Origin: an uncultured Bryobacterales bacterium
GTDB lineage: Bacteria > Acidobacteriota > Terriglobia > Bryobacterales > UBA6623
Reading direction: 5' to 3'
DNA length: 64,000 nt
Assembly: GCA_951813605.1 (NCBI GenBank)
Contig: OX638379.1
Location: 1,746,471 to 1,810,470, forward strand
The notes beneath the pieces were generated by a model that ran no database searches, was not told the DNA's origin, and saw only the letters and a program-made list of their open reading frames with translations. Positions 36,933 through 45,984 of the stretch are shown piece by piece; within the stretch, counting starts at the first letter, position 1, and every line of letters starts with the position of its first letter. The position numbers were made by a program, and so were the translations under genes.

Positions 36933-38171
36933 ATGGATCCGCCCCTGAGGAAACGAAAGATCGGGCTGGCTGTCCGCACGTTTCGCTCATTCCGATACCG
37001 CAACTTCCGCTGGCTATGGTTCGGCGCATTCACTTCGACCACCGGCTTCTTCGTGGCCCAAGTCGCTGAAAGCTGGTACATCTACCAACAGACTGGTTCG
37101 GAAAGCCTGCTAGGCCTGACCCTGTTTCTGAACGGACTGCCGATCCTGTTGCTCTCTTTAGTCGGGGGCGTCCTAGCGGATCGAATGGACCGCAGGCACC
37201 TATTGATCGGATCGCAAGTGCTCCAAATGGCCGCAGCCTTTGGCCTGACCATACTCTTCTTCACGGAGAGGATCGAAGTGTGGCACATCTTGGCGGCCGC
37301 GTTCCTTTCGGGCTTGGGACAGGCTTTCGGGGGACCGGCTTACCAAGCGCTGACTCCCTCGCTGGTGCCCAAGAGACACTTGCCTAACGCCATCGCCCTG
37401 CTCTCGATCCAATTCAATCTCGCAGGGACGGTGGGGCGCCCGATCGGAGGAATTGTATTCAAATACTTCAGTCCGGCAGTGTGCTTTTTGGTTAACGGGC
37501 TGAGCTTTTTGGCAGTAATCGTCTCACTGCTGGTTCTGCGTGTCCCGTTCGTTCCGCGGCGGGGCCAAAAGAATATGTTCCGGAGCCTAGTCGAAGGCCT
37601 ACGGGCGGTGCAGGCGAGCACCAAGCTACGGTCCCTGATGCTGCTCGCAGTCGTCACGGCATTCTGCGGCGTGCCGATCAACCTCTTGCTACCAGTGTTC
37701 GCCCAGGATGTCTATGGCTTGGACGCCGGAGGATACGGCGGGATGGGCGCGGTGCTGGCCGTGGGCTCCGTTCTCGGGGCATTGGCCGTCGCGAGCTTGG
37801 GCAATGCTCCCAGGAAAGGGCGAAATTCCCTGAACATGCAATGGTTGCTCGGCCTGTCGATACTGGGTTTCGCGCTCTCGACCAACCTCTGGGCGGGCAT
37901 GACGCTGCTGCTGTTCTGTGGCGCCGCCATTCTGGCGGTGTTCACCATGGTGACGTCGTTAGTGCAGCTGAACGTCACGGAGGAGATGCGGGGAAGAATC
38001 TTGAGCGTGCATAACACGGCGTTCCGTGGAGTGATGCCCCTCAGCAATGTCAGTTGCGGCTTTGCCGCCGAGAAGATCGGCGCGAGCAACGTCCTAGGCT
38101 TGAACGGGATTGTGCTGGTCTTGGTCGCTCTCTGGTACATCGCAGGCGGCAACGAGGTTAAGGACCTCTGA
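36933..38171 (+). CDS. MFS transporter (MFS_3/enterobactin exporter-like)
   Basis: The 412-residue membrane protein has the start FRSFRYRNFRWLWFGAFTS followed by about 11 to 12 hydrophobic segments, the layout of the MFS_3 (EntS-type) subgroup. Motif A is GGVLADRMDRRHLLIGS, and QALTPSLVPKRHLPNAIAL is the subgroup's conserved loop. EntS exports enterobactin, but homologues of this kind are mostly of unknown substrate; no siderophore genes are nearby. ATG 36933 sits before the conserved amphipathic start. It is divergent from the POT gene. Confidence 0.82.
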   Translation: MDPPLRKRKIGLAVRTFRSFRYRNFRWLWFGAFTSTTGFFVAQVAESWYIYQQTGSESLLGLTLFLNGLPILLLSLVGGVLADRMDRRHLLIGSQVLQMAAAFGLTILFFTERIEVWHILAAAFLSGLGQAFGGPAYQALTPSLVPKRHLPNAIALLSIQFNLAGTVGRPIGGIVFKYFSPAVCFLVNGLSFLAVIVSLLVLRVPFVPRRGQKNMFRSLVEGLRAVQASTKLRSLMLLAVVTAFCGVPINLLLPVFAQDVYGLDAGGYGGMGAVLAVGSVLGALAVASLGNAPRKGRNSLNMQWLLGLSILGFALSTNLWAGMTLLLFCGAAILAVFTMVTSLVQLNVTEEMRGRILSVHNTAFRGVMPLSNVSCGFAAEKIGASNVLGLNGIVLVLVALWYIAGGNEVKDL

Positions 38172-38555
38172 GCCGAACACCGCACACTCGGTCAAGCGCT
38201 CAGTCGACAGTTCATCGACGCAGCCGTCCTCAGTTGCAATAACGCGCCTGCGAACAGTTTGATGCGTTTCTGTGCGCTATTTCGCGGGACGAATGCGATC
38301 GTCCCGATCCAGCAACCGGCGAGGCTCCGCCCTCGGCGCGCAGTATGCGTGAACCTAGCCAATCGCAACCGTAATCTCGCGGGACAGGACGCAGGCGCAC
38401 TCCGCGCCAAACCTTCCCACGCATGCCAATTCCCTAGGCAGAGCGACCGATCACGTACGAGACCAAGATGATCGAGACTAACAGAATGCCGCACAACGGC
38501 ACGATCATCTTATTGGACGGCGATCTCCACCAGCCGTAGTGGCTCGACTCATCCG
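38172..38555. other. Intergenic, no firm gene
   Basis: These 384 bases lie between converging MFS and the frameshifted small gene. A minus-strand frame at 38434-38508 could encode a 24-residue hydrophobic peptide (starting MIVPLCGILLVSIILVSYVI), but there is no ribosome site and it may be chance. Confidence 0.3.
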
Positions 38556-38845
38556 CTAGCCCGTCACGTCCATCGGATAATCGATCTCCTCGTTACCGAT
38601 CTCGCGCACCGAATCATAAAGCCTCTTGTAAAGCCGTTCCTTCAAGAGAGAGTGTCCGTCCAATCCCCACAAGACGATGACATGCAAGCTCGCCAACGCC
38701 ATGATCCCTGCGCGAGACTCCCGAAATGCCAGAGCAAGGAACGCCAAGCCAGAAGGACCGTCCACCGCTTGATTGCAAACGAGTTGCCCGCCAGCCTCGC
38801 AATGACCGCTTCAATGAACTCTAAGTGCTTTTGCTTGTGGCCCAT
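38556..38845 (-). pseudogene. Frameshifted small conserved membrane protein
   Basis: Two minus-strand frames join into one conserved family of about 96 residues. The ATG at 38845 opens MGHKQKHLEFIEAVIARLAG and NSFAIKRWTVLLA. The reading then continues in the next frame as LAFLALAFRESRAGIMALAS, then VIVLWGLDGHSLLKERLYKR and YDSVREI. This order (KxxHLEFIQxVIxRMAxNSFxLKGWxV ... FWxLDGYFLxQERLFRxLYDxV) is a widespread uncharacterised bacterial protein. Adding one base in 38742-38758 (GTCCTTCTGGC then TTGGCG) restores a continuous frame and the alignment. It is either a real single-base deletion or an assembly error. The function of the family is unknown; two membrane helices. Confidence 0.75.
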
Positions 38846-39086
38846 TCGAGACTCGCCGCAGCCCATAACGCTTACGCACTCGAGTTGACCAAGCCCGTGT
38901 TGTCTGGGACTCGGCCAGTTTTAGCAGGAATCCTACAGAATCGAAACCAGTGGGAAGTGAATGGGACAGCGGATTTCCGATTGCAGCCTCGCCGCTGTTC
39001 CGGTGAACGGATCGAGCAATGGCGTTACGACCGCTGCCTTAGATGGAGGTCAATGCGCCCGTCAGCAGTCTTGTAAACTCTTTCTC

Positions 39087-39545
39087 ATGGCGAAACAAGT
39101 CCCAGTCGAAGAGCTTCGTGCCAAGGTTGGCCAAGAGATCGCCGTCAGCGACTGGTTCGAGATCAGTCAGGACCGGATCGACAACTTCGCTGACACCACC
39201 GAGGATCATCAATGGATCCATGTGGACATCGAGCGAGCCGCCAAGGAGTCGCCCTTCAAGACCACCATCGGCCACGGATTCCTCAGCCTCTCGATGCTCG
39301 CGCCCATCATGATCGGCACAGTCAGGGTGGCAGGTGACTTCAAGCACGGTATCAATTACGGCCTCAATCGGGTGCGCTTCCCTGCGCCGGTGCCCGCTGG
39401 CAGCCGGATTCGAGGGCATATCACGCCGCACGAGGTCGAGGAGCACGAGTGGGGCGTGCAGACCATTTGGCTGATCAAGGTGGAGATCGAGGGAATGCCC
39501 AAGCCGTGCGTAGTCGCCGAGTGGGTCACCAGGGCCTACCGCTAA
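39087..39545 (+). CDS. MaoC-like (R)-specific enoyl-CoA hydratase
   Basis: MaoC-fold hydratases add water to trans-2-enoyl-CoA. The 152-residue protein starts at ATG 39087 and has the hydratase signature: Asp and His in TTEDHQWIHVD, followed by GHGFLSLSML, matching the NodN/PhaJ-like group. A full hotdog fold is expected from the length. There is no fatty-acid or polyhydroxyalkanoate gene adjacent. It converges with polA. It could act on side-chain acyl-CoA catabolism or PHA precursor supply. Confidence 0.88.
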   Translation: MAKQVPVEELRAKVGQEIAVSDWFEISQDRIDNFADTTEDHQWIHVDIERAAKESPFKTTIGHGFLSLSMLAPIMIGTVRVAGDFKHGINYGLNRVRFPAPVPAGSRIRGHITPHEVEEHEWGVQTIWLIKVEIEGMPKPCVVAEWVTRAYR

Positions 39546-39625
39546 GCCAGGCGGTGTAGCTCGCTTCCAACCGCGAATTCCCGTCGTCCGAATCCCGCTC
39601 GATTGTCGAAGCGACGGGCATCCCA

Positions 39626-42217
39626 TCACTCGAAACGCTCAAGATCCCGCCAGTTCGGCCCAGTCTTGACGTCTGCCACGAGCGGGACGCTTAGTTCCGC
39701 GGCCTTTTCCATCTCGCGCTTGACGAGGTCAGCCACCGTTTCGACCTCTTCTTGCGGCGCTTCGATCAGTAGCTCGTCGTGAACCTGGAGGAGCATGCGG
39801 GCCCGCAATGCACGTCCGCGCAACTCGCCGTCGGTCGTCACCATCGCCTTCTTGACTAGGTCCGCCGCCGTGCCCTGGATCGGGGAATTGACGGCGATGC
39901 GCTCTGCGAAGCGCCTTGCAGTGGCGTTCCTGCTGTTGAGGTCCCGCACCGGCCGGCACCGCCCGAAGAGCGTTTGACTGAATCCTTTCTCCTTCGTTCT
40001 TTCGACGGTCTCGGAAATGAAATCCTTGATCGTGCCGTATCGCTCGAAGTATCGGTTGATGTAATCGCGCGCGCTCCGCTGGGTTATCCCAAGCTGCTTC
40101 GCGAGCCCGAACGGGCTCAAGCCGTAGATGATCCCGAAGTTCACCGCCTTCGCCCTATAGCGCTCTTCCGGCCCCACCAGTGCGGTGGGAATGCCCAACA
40201 CTTCCGCAGCCGTCCGGACATGGATATCGGCACCGCTTCGGAAGGCGTCGAGCAGCTTGGGGTCGCCCGACATGTGCGCGAGGACGCGGAGCTCGATTTG
40301 CGAGTAGTCTGCCGCAACCAGCTGCCACCCAGCTTCCGCCACGAACGCCTTGCGGATCTCGCGGCCTAGCGCAGTCCGGGCGGGGATGTTCTGGAGGTTC
40401 GGATTCAACGAGGAAAGCCGGCCAGTCGCCGATCCGGTCGGATTGAACGTCGTATGCAGGCGTCCGTCCGCTCCAACCAGCTTCGGGAGCACATCGACAT
40501 AGGTGTTCCTGAGCTTGGAAAACTGGCGCCAGTCCAGCACCTTCCCGGCAATCGGATGCTTGTCGGCAAGCGATTCGAGTATGTCGGACGCGGTCGAAGG
40601 AGCCTTGGTCTTGCCTCGCTTCCCGGGTGCCGGCAAACCTAAATCTTGATACAGCACTTCGCCCAATTGCTTTGGCGAGCCGATGTTGAAGTTGCGACCG
40701 GCGAGACCGTGGATCTCGTCGCCGAGGGTGGCAATGTCTTGCCCCAGCCGTGACGAAAGGTCGGCCAGGACGCTTGGGTCGAGGAGGATTCCGGCCGACT
40801 CCATGCGCGCCAGCACTGGAACCAACGGCAATTCCACTGACTCGTACAGCGGCCGAAGCCCCATCTTGTCGATCTCGCTGTCCAGTCGCTCTCGAAATGT
40901 CCGAGTGTGGGCCGCCGCAACCGCAGCATCGGGCTTCCATTTCTTGCCCAATCGACGCTCCACCGTCTTCGCGAGCGAATAGTTGGTCCGGCTGGAGTCA
41001 ACGAGGAATGCCATGAGCATCGTGTCGTCAGCAGCCTCGCGGAATGCGATTCCAAATCCGTCCAACGCATGAATCGCCGACTTCCAGTCGTGAACCCAGA
41101 TCTTGCGCTCTCCGGCCTCGAGCAATTCCTTCGCGTGCGGCACCAAGTCCGCGGGAAGTCGCCGCAACTTGCCACCCTGCGACGAAAAGCCGATCCCTCC
41201 GGCAAGCGTGTCGGCAGCCCGCCGTTCCTCGGGCCCCAGCACCGCGATGGCGATTGGGCCGCTCGATTTGTCGAGCCATTCCCGGAATTCTTCCGCCGAT
41301 TCGAATGTTCTTGCCTGGGACTCGGCCTCTTTCTCCCCGAATGTCACCTCCATCTGGCTCGCCAAGCTGTTGAACTCGAGTTCTTGGTAGAACTCGAGCA
41401 GTTGCTCGGGCTCAGGTGGACGCTGCTTGGCTGCCTCGAGATCGAGATGCAGGCCGCCGGTGATGTCCAGAGAGGCGAGGCGCTTGCTCAGGCGGATTTG
41501 CTCAGCATGATTCTGCAGGCTTTCGCGGTAAGTCTTGCGCTTGACCTCGTTCGCGTGCTGGATGATCTGTTCGATTTCGCCGTAGGCTTTGATCAGCTGC
41601 TGCGCACCCTTGACGCCGATGCCTGGGGCGCCGGGGATGTTGTCAACCGAATCCCCGCGTAGAGCCAGATAGTCGCTGACGTGCTCCGGCTTGACTCCTA
41701 GAAATCTCTCGACATCCACCGATTCGTAGCGCTGCTTTTTCATGGGGTCCAGCATGGACACCCCCTCGCGAACCAGCTGCATGAGATCCTTGTCCGAGGA
41801 GATGATCCAGACCTCGACATCCTGGTCGACGGCTTGGCCGGCCAAGAGGCCGATCGTGTCGTCCGCCTCGTAGCCGTCCTCATCCAGCACTTGGACATTC
41901 CAGCACTCCAGCAGGCGTTTAATATACGGCAATTGTGTCAGCAGGTCCTCGGGGATTTTCTCCCGATTGGCCTTGTATTCCGGGAAGATCTTCTCCCGGA
42001 ATGTCGGCCCCTGGCCTTCCCAAACGGCGGCTACGTGCTCCGGGCGGTAATCTTCAAGAATCCGCTTGAGCATGTTGTTGAAGACGAAAACCGCCTCAGT
42101 GGGCAAGCCTGCCGAAGTCCTCATTGCTTGCACTGACGATCTCGCGCGTCCGTAGTACGCACGAAATATCAACCCAAAGGTGTCCACTAGGAACAGGCGG
42201 GGGCGCGTGACCATCAT
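39626..42217 (-). CDS. polA: DNA polymerase I with degenerate proofreading domain
   Basis: Pol I of 863 residues. The N-terminal 5' nuclease (1 to about 290) shows LFLVDTFGLIFRAYYGR, EADDTIG, SSDKDL and GDSVDNIPGAPGIG. The middle domain (about 305-460) corresponds to the 3'-5' exonuclease, but where the DTE catalytic motif should be it reads GPIAIAVLGPE (320-330), so proofreading looks lost; a DDTM motif remains at 398-401. The polymerase domain has DYSQIELRVLAHMSGD, AVNFGIIYGLSPFG (with the Phe typical of bacterial Pol I) and QVHDELLIEAP. It is divergent from ilvE, sharing a 166-base intergenic region, and converges with MaoC. The start ATG-ATG at 42217 is clear. Confidence 0.95.
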   Translation of the reverse strand: MMVTRPRLFLVDTFGLIFRAYYGRARSSVQAMRTSAGLPTEAVFVFNNMLKRILEDYRPEHVAAVWEGQGPTFREKIFPEYKANREKIPEDLLTQLPYIKRLLECWNVQVLDEDGYEADDTIGLLAGQAVDQDVEVWIISSDKDLMQLVREGVSMLDPMKKQRYESVDVERFLGVKPEHVSDYLALRGDSVDNIPGAPGIGVKGAQQLIKAYGEIEQIIQHANEVKRKTYRESLQNHAEQIRLSKRLASLDITGGLHLDLEAAKQRPPEPEQLLEFYQELEFNSLASQMEVTFGEKEAESQARTFESAEEFREWLDKSSGPIAIAVLGPEERRAADTLAGGIGFSSQGGKLRRLPADLVPHAKELLEAGERKIWVHDWKSAIHALDGFGIAFREAADDTMLMAFLVDSSRTNYSLAKTVERRLGKKWKPDAAVAAAHTRTFRERLDSEIDKMGLRPLYESVELPLVPVLARMESAGILLDPSVLADLSSRLGQDIATLGDEIHGLAGRNFNIGSPKQLGEVLYQDLGLPAPGKRGKTKAPSTASDILESLADKHPIAGKVLDWRQFSKLRNTYVDVLPKLVGADGRLHTTFNPTGSATGRLSSLNPNLQNIPARTALGREIRKAFVAEAGWQLVAADYSQIELRVLAHMSGDPKLLDAFRSGADIHVRTAAEVLGIPTALVGPEERYRAKAVNFGIIYGLSPFGLAKQLGITQRSARDYINRYFERYGTIKDFISETVERTKEKGFSQTLFGRCRPVRDLNSRNATARRFAERIAVNSPIQGTAADLVKKAMVTTDGELRGRALRARMLLQVHDELLIEAPQEEVETVADLVKREMEKAAELSVPLVADVKTGPNWRDLERFE

Positions 42218-42383
42218 GAGCGATTCAGTGTACGCCCTCGGAGAGACACGAGCCCGGCTCCGGACTTTCTATCCAATGCGCAACGGCGACTTCGTCGGCG
42301 AGGCAGAGTCGCGCAGCCGCGGACGTCTCGCAGCCGAGCCGACTTCGATGCAATACTAGGGGTAGGGGTCCGACGTAGTTAAC

Positions 42384-43328
42384 ATGATCCAGCCGACAGC
42401 CAAGATTTGGCACAACGGTGAATTGATCAACTGGGACGATGCCAAAGTGCACGTGCTAAGCCACGCGCTCCACTACGGCACCAGCGTGTTTGAAGGCATT
42501 CGGTGCTACGACACGCGAAACGGTCCCGCCATATTCCGCTTGCCCGAGCACGTGCGGAGGATGTTTGACTCGGCGAAAATCTATCGAATGGCGGATCTAG
42601 GGTTCTCGCAGGACGATGTCGCCGAGGCATGCAAGCACGTGGCGACCGTCAACGGCCTTTCATCGTGCTACATCCGGCCGATCGCGTTCCGTGGCTACGG
42701 TGATGTCGGAGTTCGCTCTCTCAGAAATCCAATCGAGGTCTATATCGCGTGCTGGGAATGGGGCCGGTACCTGGGCCCCGAGGCTCTTGAGAATGGGATC
42801 AGCGTTTGCGTCTCGTCCTGGACCCGGATCGCTCCGAACACCCTTCCCGCAATTGCGAAGGTTGCAGCGAACTACATGAACTCGCAACTGATCCTGATGG
42901 AAGCCGAAATGCATGGCTACACAGAGGGCATAGCGCTCGACGCGGCGGGCTATGTCTCCGAGGGTAGCGGCGAGAACATCTTCTTGATCCGGGACGAAGT
43001 CATCTACACACCGCCGCTGGGCACTTCAGTGTTGCCCGGGATCACGCGCGATTCGGTGATCCGCCTCGCCTCGCATCTCGGCTACCCCCTCAAGGAGCAA
43101 GCGATACCGCGCGAATGGCTGTACATCGCAGACGAGCTGTTCTTCACCGGCACGGCAGCGGAGGTCACACCGATCCGCGAGGTCGACAAGATTGAGATCG
43201 GCCGCGGTAGCCGGGGACCGATCACCGAGCACATCCAGTCGGAGTTTCTAGCCATCACGGCTGGCGAGAAGGAAGACCGCTTCGGCTGGTTGAGCGTCCT
43301 CCCGGCCCGTGCTTCTGCGGCGGCGTGA
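42384..43328 (+). CDS. ilvE: Branched-chain amino acid aminotransferase
   Basis: IlvE is the PLP-dependent fold-type IV transaminase for Leu, Ile and Val. The 314-residue protein has the classic start IWHNGELINWDDAKVHVLSH and ALHYGTSVFEGIRCYDT. The PLP lysine is Lys159 in LPAIAKVAANYMNSQL. Further motifs are GYVSEGSGENIFLIRD and ELFFTGTAAEVTPI. It is divergent from polA, and its stop overlaps the M50 peptidase start by four bases (GTGA), so the two are translationally coupled. No other ilv genes are nearby. Confidence 0.95.
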   Translation: MIQPTAKIWHNGELINWDDAKVHVLSHALHYGTSVFEGIRCYDTRNGPAIFRLPEHVRRMFDSAKIYRMADLGFSQDDVAEACKHVATVNGLSSCYIRPIAFRGYGDVGVRSLRNPIEVYIACWEWGRYLGPEALENGISVCVSSWTRIAPNTLPAIAKVAANYMNSQLILMEAEMHGYTEGIALDAAGYVSEGSGENIFLIRDEVIYTPPLGTSVLPGITRDSVIRLASHLGYPLKEQAIPREWLYIADELFFTGTAAEVTPIREVDKIEIGRGSRGPITEHIQSEFLAITAGEKEDRFGWLSVLPARASAAA

Positions 43329-44293
43329 TTCGGGCACGAAGCTTGCCGGACGATTCGCGATCCGCCTCCGGAGACGCGGAGTGGCTGCCGCCTGACCGTG
43401 ACCCACGGTACCAAGGCCGCTGGGACAGCGCTTCGGCGACCAATCCGGGACCGCCTGTCGAGACGGATTCGCCCCCGAGCCTCGGTGCCTCCGTGCGCTA
43501 CAGGGAGCCGAAGCGACGCTTGTGGCTGCACGTGGCGCTGTTCTTGGCCACCATTGCCTCGACGAGCTGGGTTCAGTCGCCGCTTTATTCGGCCTGCCTG
43601 ATCAGCATACTGACCGCGCACGAGTTCGGGCACTACTTCGCCGCGCGCCATTACCGAGTCCCTGCCACGCTGCCGTTCTTTATTCCCGCTCCGTTCTTCT
43701 TCGGCACGATGGGTGCGCTCATCCGCATGTCGCCTTTCATTCCCAACCGAAGGGCGCTATTCGACATCGCCGCGGCGGGCCCCCTGGCGGGCGTCGTGCT
43801 GGCGATTCCAATCAGCTTCGTCGGCATGTTGATGTCCGAGCGGATCCCGATACGGGAAGACACGCCTGGCGTGCTGCTCGGAGACCCTTTGCTATTTCAG
43901 TTATTCGAGCGGATCATCTACGGCCCTCCCGGCGAGGACATGCATGTGCTGCTGCACGATGCGGCCTTCGCGGGCTGGGTTGGCCTGTTCGTAACCGCTC
44001 TGAACCTCCTGCCCATCGGGCAATTGGACGGCGGGCACATTTCTTACGCGGTCTTCGGACGACGCAGCTTGCTTGTGGCGCGAACGGCATTTGCGGTCTT
44101 ATTCCTCGTCTGCGTCTTGCAGGACTTTGCATACGTAGGGTTTCTGATCCTGCTCTACTTCATGGGAATCCGTCACGGACAGACATTGGACGACACTGTT
44201 CCACTTGGCCGGGGCAGGACGAAGCTAGCGGTGGTCCTGCTAGCGGTGTTCGCGCTGTGCTTCACCCCCGTGCCGATAACCCTCAACCTTTAG
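43325..44293 (+). CDS. M50 family (site-2 protease-like) membrane metalloprotease
   Basis: The 322-residue protein has a disordered N-terminus (to about residue 60) and six or more membrane helices. The zinc motif HEFGH is at 99-103, with the third ligand Asp235 in NLLPIGQLDGGH (227-238), as in site-2 proteases. Such enzymes cleave transmembrane substrates. The product lacks a PDZ domain, like the shorter bacterial/plant EGY-type branch. The GTG start at 43325 shares GTGA with the ilvE stop. It converges with the quinone reductase gene with only 12 bases between. Physiological substrate is unknown. Confidence 0.87.
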   Translation: MIRARSLPDDSRSASGDAEWLPPDRDPRYQGRWDSASATNPGPPVETDSPPSLGASVRYREPKRRLWLHVALFLATIASTSWVQSPLYSACLISILTAHEFGHYFAARHYRVPATLPFFIPAPFFFGTMGALIRMSPFIPNRRALFDIAAAGPLAGVVLAIPISFVGMLMSERIPIREDTPGVLLGDPLLFQLFERIIYGPPGEDMHVLLHDAAFAGWVGLFVTALNLLPIGQLDGGHISYAVFGRRSLLVARTAFAVLFLVCVLQDFAYVGFLILLYFMGIRHGQTLDDTVPLGRGRTKLAVVLLAVFALCFTPVPITLNL

Positions 44294-44305
44294 TGCGGCG
44301 CGGAA

Positions 44306-45283
44306 CTAGCCTGCCGTGAGGACGGCCTTGCCGCGGACTTTCCGGTTCGCCAGGTCGCGGATCCCGTGCGGCGCTTCGTCGAGTGCGTAGGTCGCTCCGA
44401 CGGGAGGGTCGATCTTGCCGGCCCCGTACAAAGCGATCAATTGGTCGTGGAGGGACGCCATGAAGCCCCGGTTCTCGTCGCAATGACGGCCCCAGAACAC
44501 GCCGACGAGCGACATGTTCTTGAGCAACGCACGGTTGGCGGCCAAGGAAGGGATGCGCCCGCTGGCGAATCCAACCACCAACAGCCGTCCGTCCGGGGCT
44601 ATGACCTTGCTTGACAAGTCGAACACATCGCCGCCGACAGGATCGTAGATCACGTCCGCGCCGAATCTGCCTGCAATCTCCTTGACGGCATCGACCCAGC
44701 TGGGATCCCGGTAGCCTAAGACGTGATCGGCACCCTGAGCCTTGCAGAATTCGAGCTTCTCGGGACTGCCCGCCGTGGCGATCACCCGTGCACCCATAGC
44801 CTTCCCAAGCTGGATGGCGGCCGTCCCAACACCGCTCGCCCCTGCGTGGACCAAGAGCCACTCGCCCGCTTTCAGCCTGCCGCGATAGTCCAGCGCGAAA
44901 AGCGAAGTTTGGAATACCACCGGCATGCTCGCAGCCTGTTCGTATGACATCGACTCCGGAATCGGGTACGTCCGAGACGCTTTTGCGAGGGTGCATTCGG
45001 CGAAGCCCCCTCCGCGGGGCAGGGAAAGCACGCGCTGGCCGACAGCCAGGTGCTCGACACCCTCCCCGACCGCGGCCACGGTGCCGGCCACTTCGGCTCC
45101 GATGGTAAAAGGAAAAGCTGGCCGCGACTGATACTTCCCCTGGCACTGGAGAAGGTCGAAGAAGTTGAGGCCGCACGCCCGGTTGCGAATCAGCACCTGC
45201 CCCGCACCGGGAGAGGGCGTCTCGACCTCCGCAAAGGTCATTTCCTCGGGCTCGCCGAAATGCATGACTTGCCAAGCCTTCAT
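44306..45283 (-). CDS. Zinc-independent NADPH:quinone oxidoreductase (MDR superfamily)
   Basis: The 325-residue medium-chain dehydrogenase lacks the zinc ligands of alcohol dehydrogenases and follows the QOR pattern: CGLNFFDLLQCQGKYQ, PFTIGAEVAGTVAAVGEGVE, VHAGASGVGTAAIQLGKAMG (NADPH loop) and VIYDPVGGDVFD. It reduces quinones or similar carbonyls in the cytoplasm. The start ATG 45283 is followed by MKAWQVMHFGEPEEM, typical of the family. It lies 83 bases downstream of clpP in the same direction, so could be read through from it, though it is not functionally linked. Confidence 0.9.
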   Translation of the reverse strand: MKAWQVMHFGEPEEMTFAEVETPSPGAGQVLIRNRACGLNFFDLLQCQGKYQSRPAFPFTIGAEVAGTVAAVGEGVEHLAVGQRVLSLPRGGGFAECTLAKASRTYPIPESMSYEQAASMPVVFQTSLFALDYRGRLKAGEWLLVHAGASGVGTAAIQLGKAMGARVIATAGSPEKLEFCKAQGADHVLGYRDPSWVDAVKEIAGRFGADVIYDPVGGDVFDLSSKVIAPDGRLLVVGFASGRIPSLAANRALLKNMSLVGVFWGRHCDENRGFMASLHDQLIALYGAGKIDPPVGATYALDEAPHGIRDLANRKVRGKAVLTAG

Positions 45284-45366
45284 GGGCCGTAGGGTATCAA
45301 AGTCAGGCGAACGCCCTGCCGGGGGCTCGCGGACCCTCTGGAAGCCCTCGGGCGGGCGCTCTGGGC

Positions 45367-45975
45367 CTATTTCTTGGTGATGATTTCGTCGATCAGGCCA
45401 TAGTCCTTGGCCTGGGTTGACTCCAGGATGAAGTCGCGCTCGACATCCCGCTCGATACTCTCGACTGTCTGGCCGGTGTGACTGGCCAGCAAATGGTTCA
45501 AGTTCTTGCGCATGCGGAGGATCTCGCGCGCATGAATATCGATGTCGGTAGCCTGGCCGGCCAGACCCGAGAGCGAGGGCTGGTGCAGGAGGAAGCGGGA
45601 GTTGGGTAACGCGTAGCGCTTGCCCTTGGCTCCGGCAGCCATCAGCACGGCCGCCATCGATGCGGCCTGACCGATGCAGACGGTTGTGATGTCGGGCTTC
45701 ACGAACTGCATCGTGTCGTAGATGGCCATCCCAGCAGTGATCGAGCCGCCGGGAGAGTTTATGTAGAGCCAGATGTCCCTCTCGGGGTTCTCGGCCTCAA
45801 GGAAAAGCAATTGCGCGGTGATCAGGTTTGCGATCGAGTCGTCAATCGGGTAGCCGACGAAGATGATGTTGTCGCGCAGCAGACGGGAGTAAATGTCGTA
45901 AGCGCGCTCGCCTCGAGTGGTTTGCTCGACGACCATCGGCACGAGGCCGGACTGCGGCACTGGTGGGCGGTACAT
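45367..45975 (-). CDS. clpP: ATP-dependent Clp protease proteolytic subunit
   Basis: ClpP is the serine peptidase barrel that degrades proteins fed by ClpX/ClpA. The 202-residue protein has the triad Ser106 ([10 protein letters not shown]), His131 (FLLHQPS) and Asp181 ([10 protein letters not shown]), and the family block [20 protein letters not shown]. It starts 9 bases after the tig stop and is cotranscribed with it, the common tig-clpP order. clpX does not follow, as the next gene is a quinone reductase. The N-terminus ([20 protein letters not shown]) is standard, with a short propeptide-like start. Confidence 0.96.
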   Translation of the reverse strand: MYRPPVPQSGLVPMVVEQTTRGERAYDIYSRLLRDNIIFVGYPIDDSIANLITAQLLFLEAENPERDIWLYINSPGGSITAGMAIYDTMQFVKPDITTVCIGQAASMAAVLMAAGAKGKRYALPNSRFLLHQPSLSGLAGQATDIDIHAREILRMRKNLNHLLASHTGQTVESIERDVERDFILESTQAKDYGLIDEIITKK

Positions 45976-45984
45976 TGGCGTTCC

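Noticed and set aside
38434-38508. 24-residue hydrophobic ORF on the minus strand
   Set aside because: No ribosome site, very short, and no family recognised.
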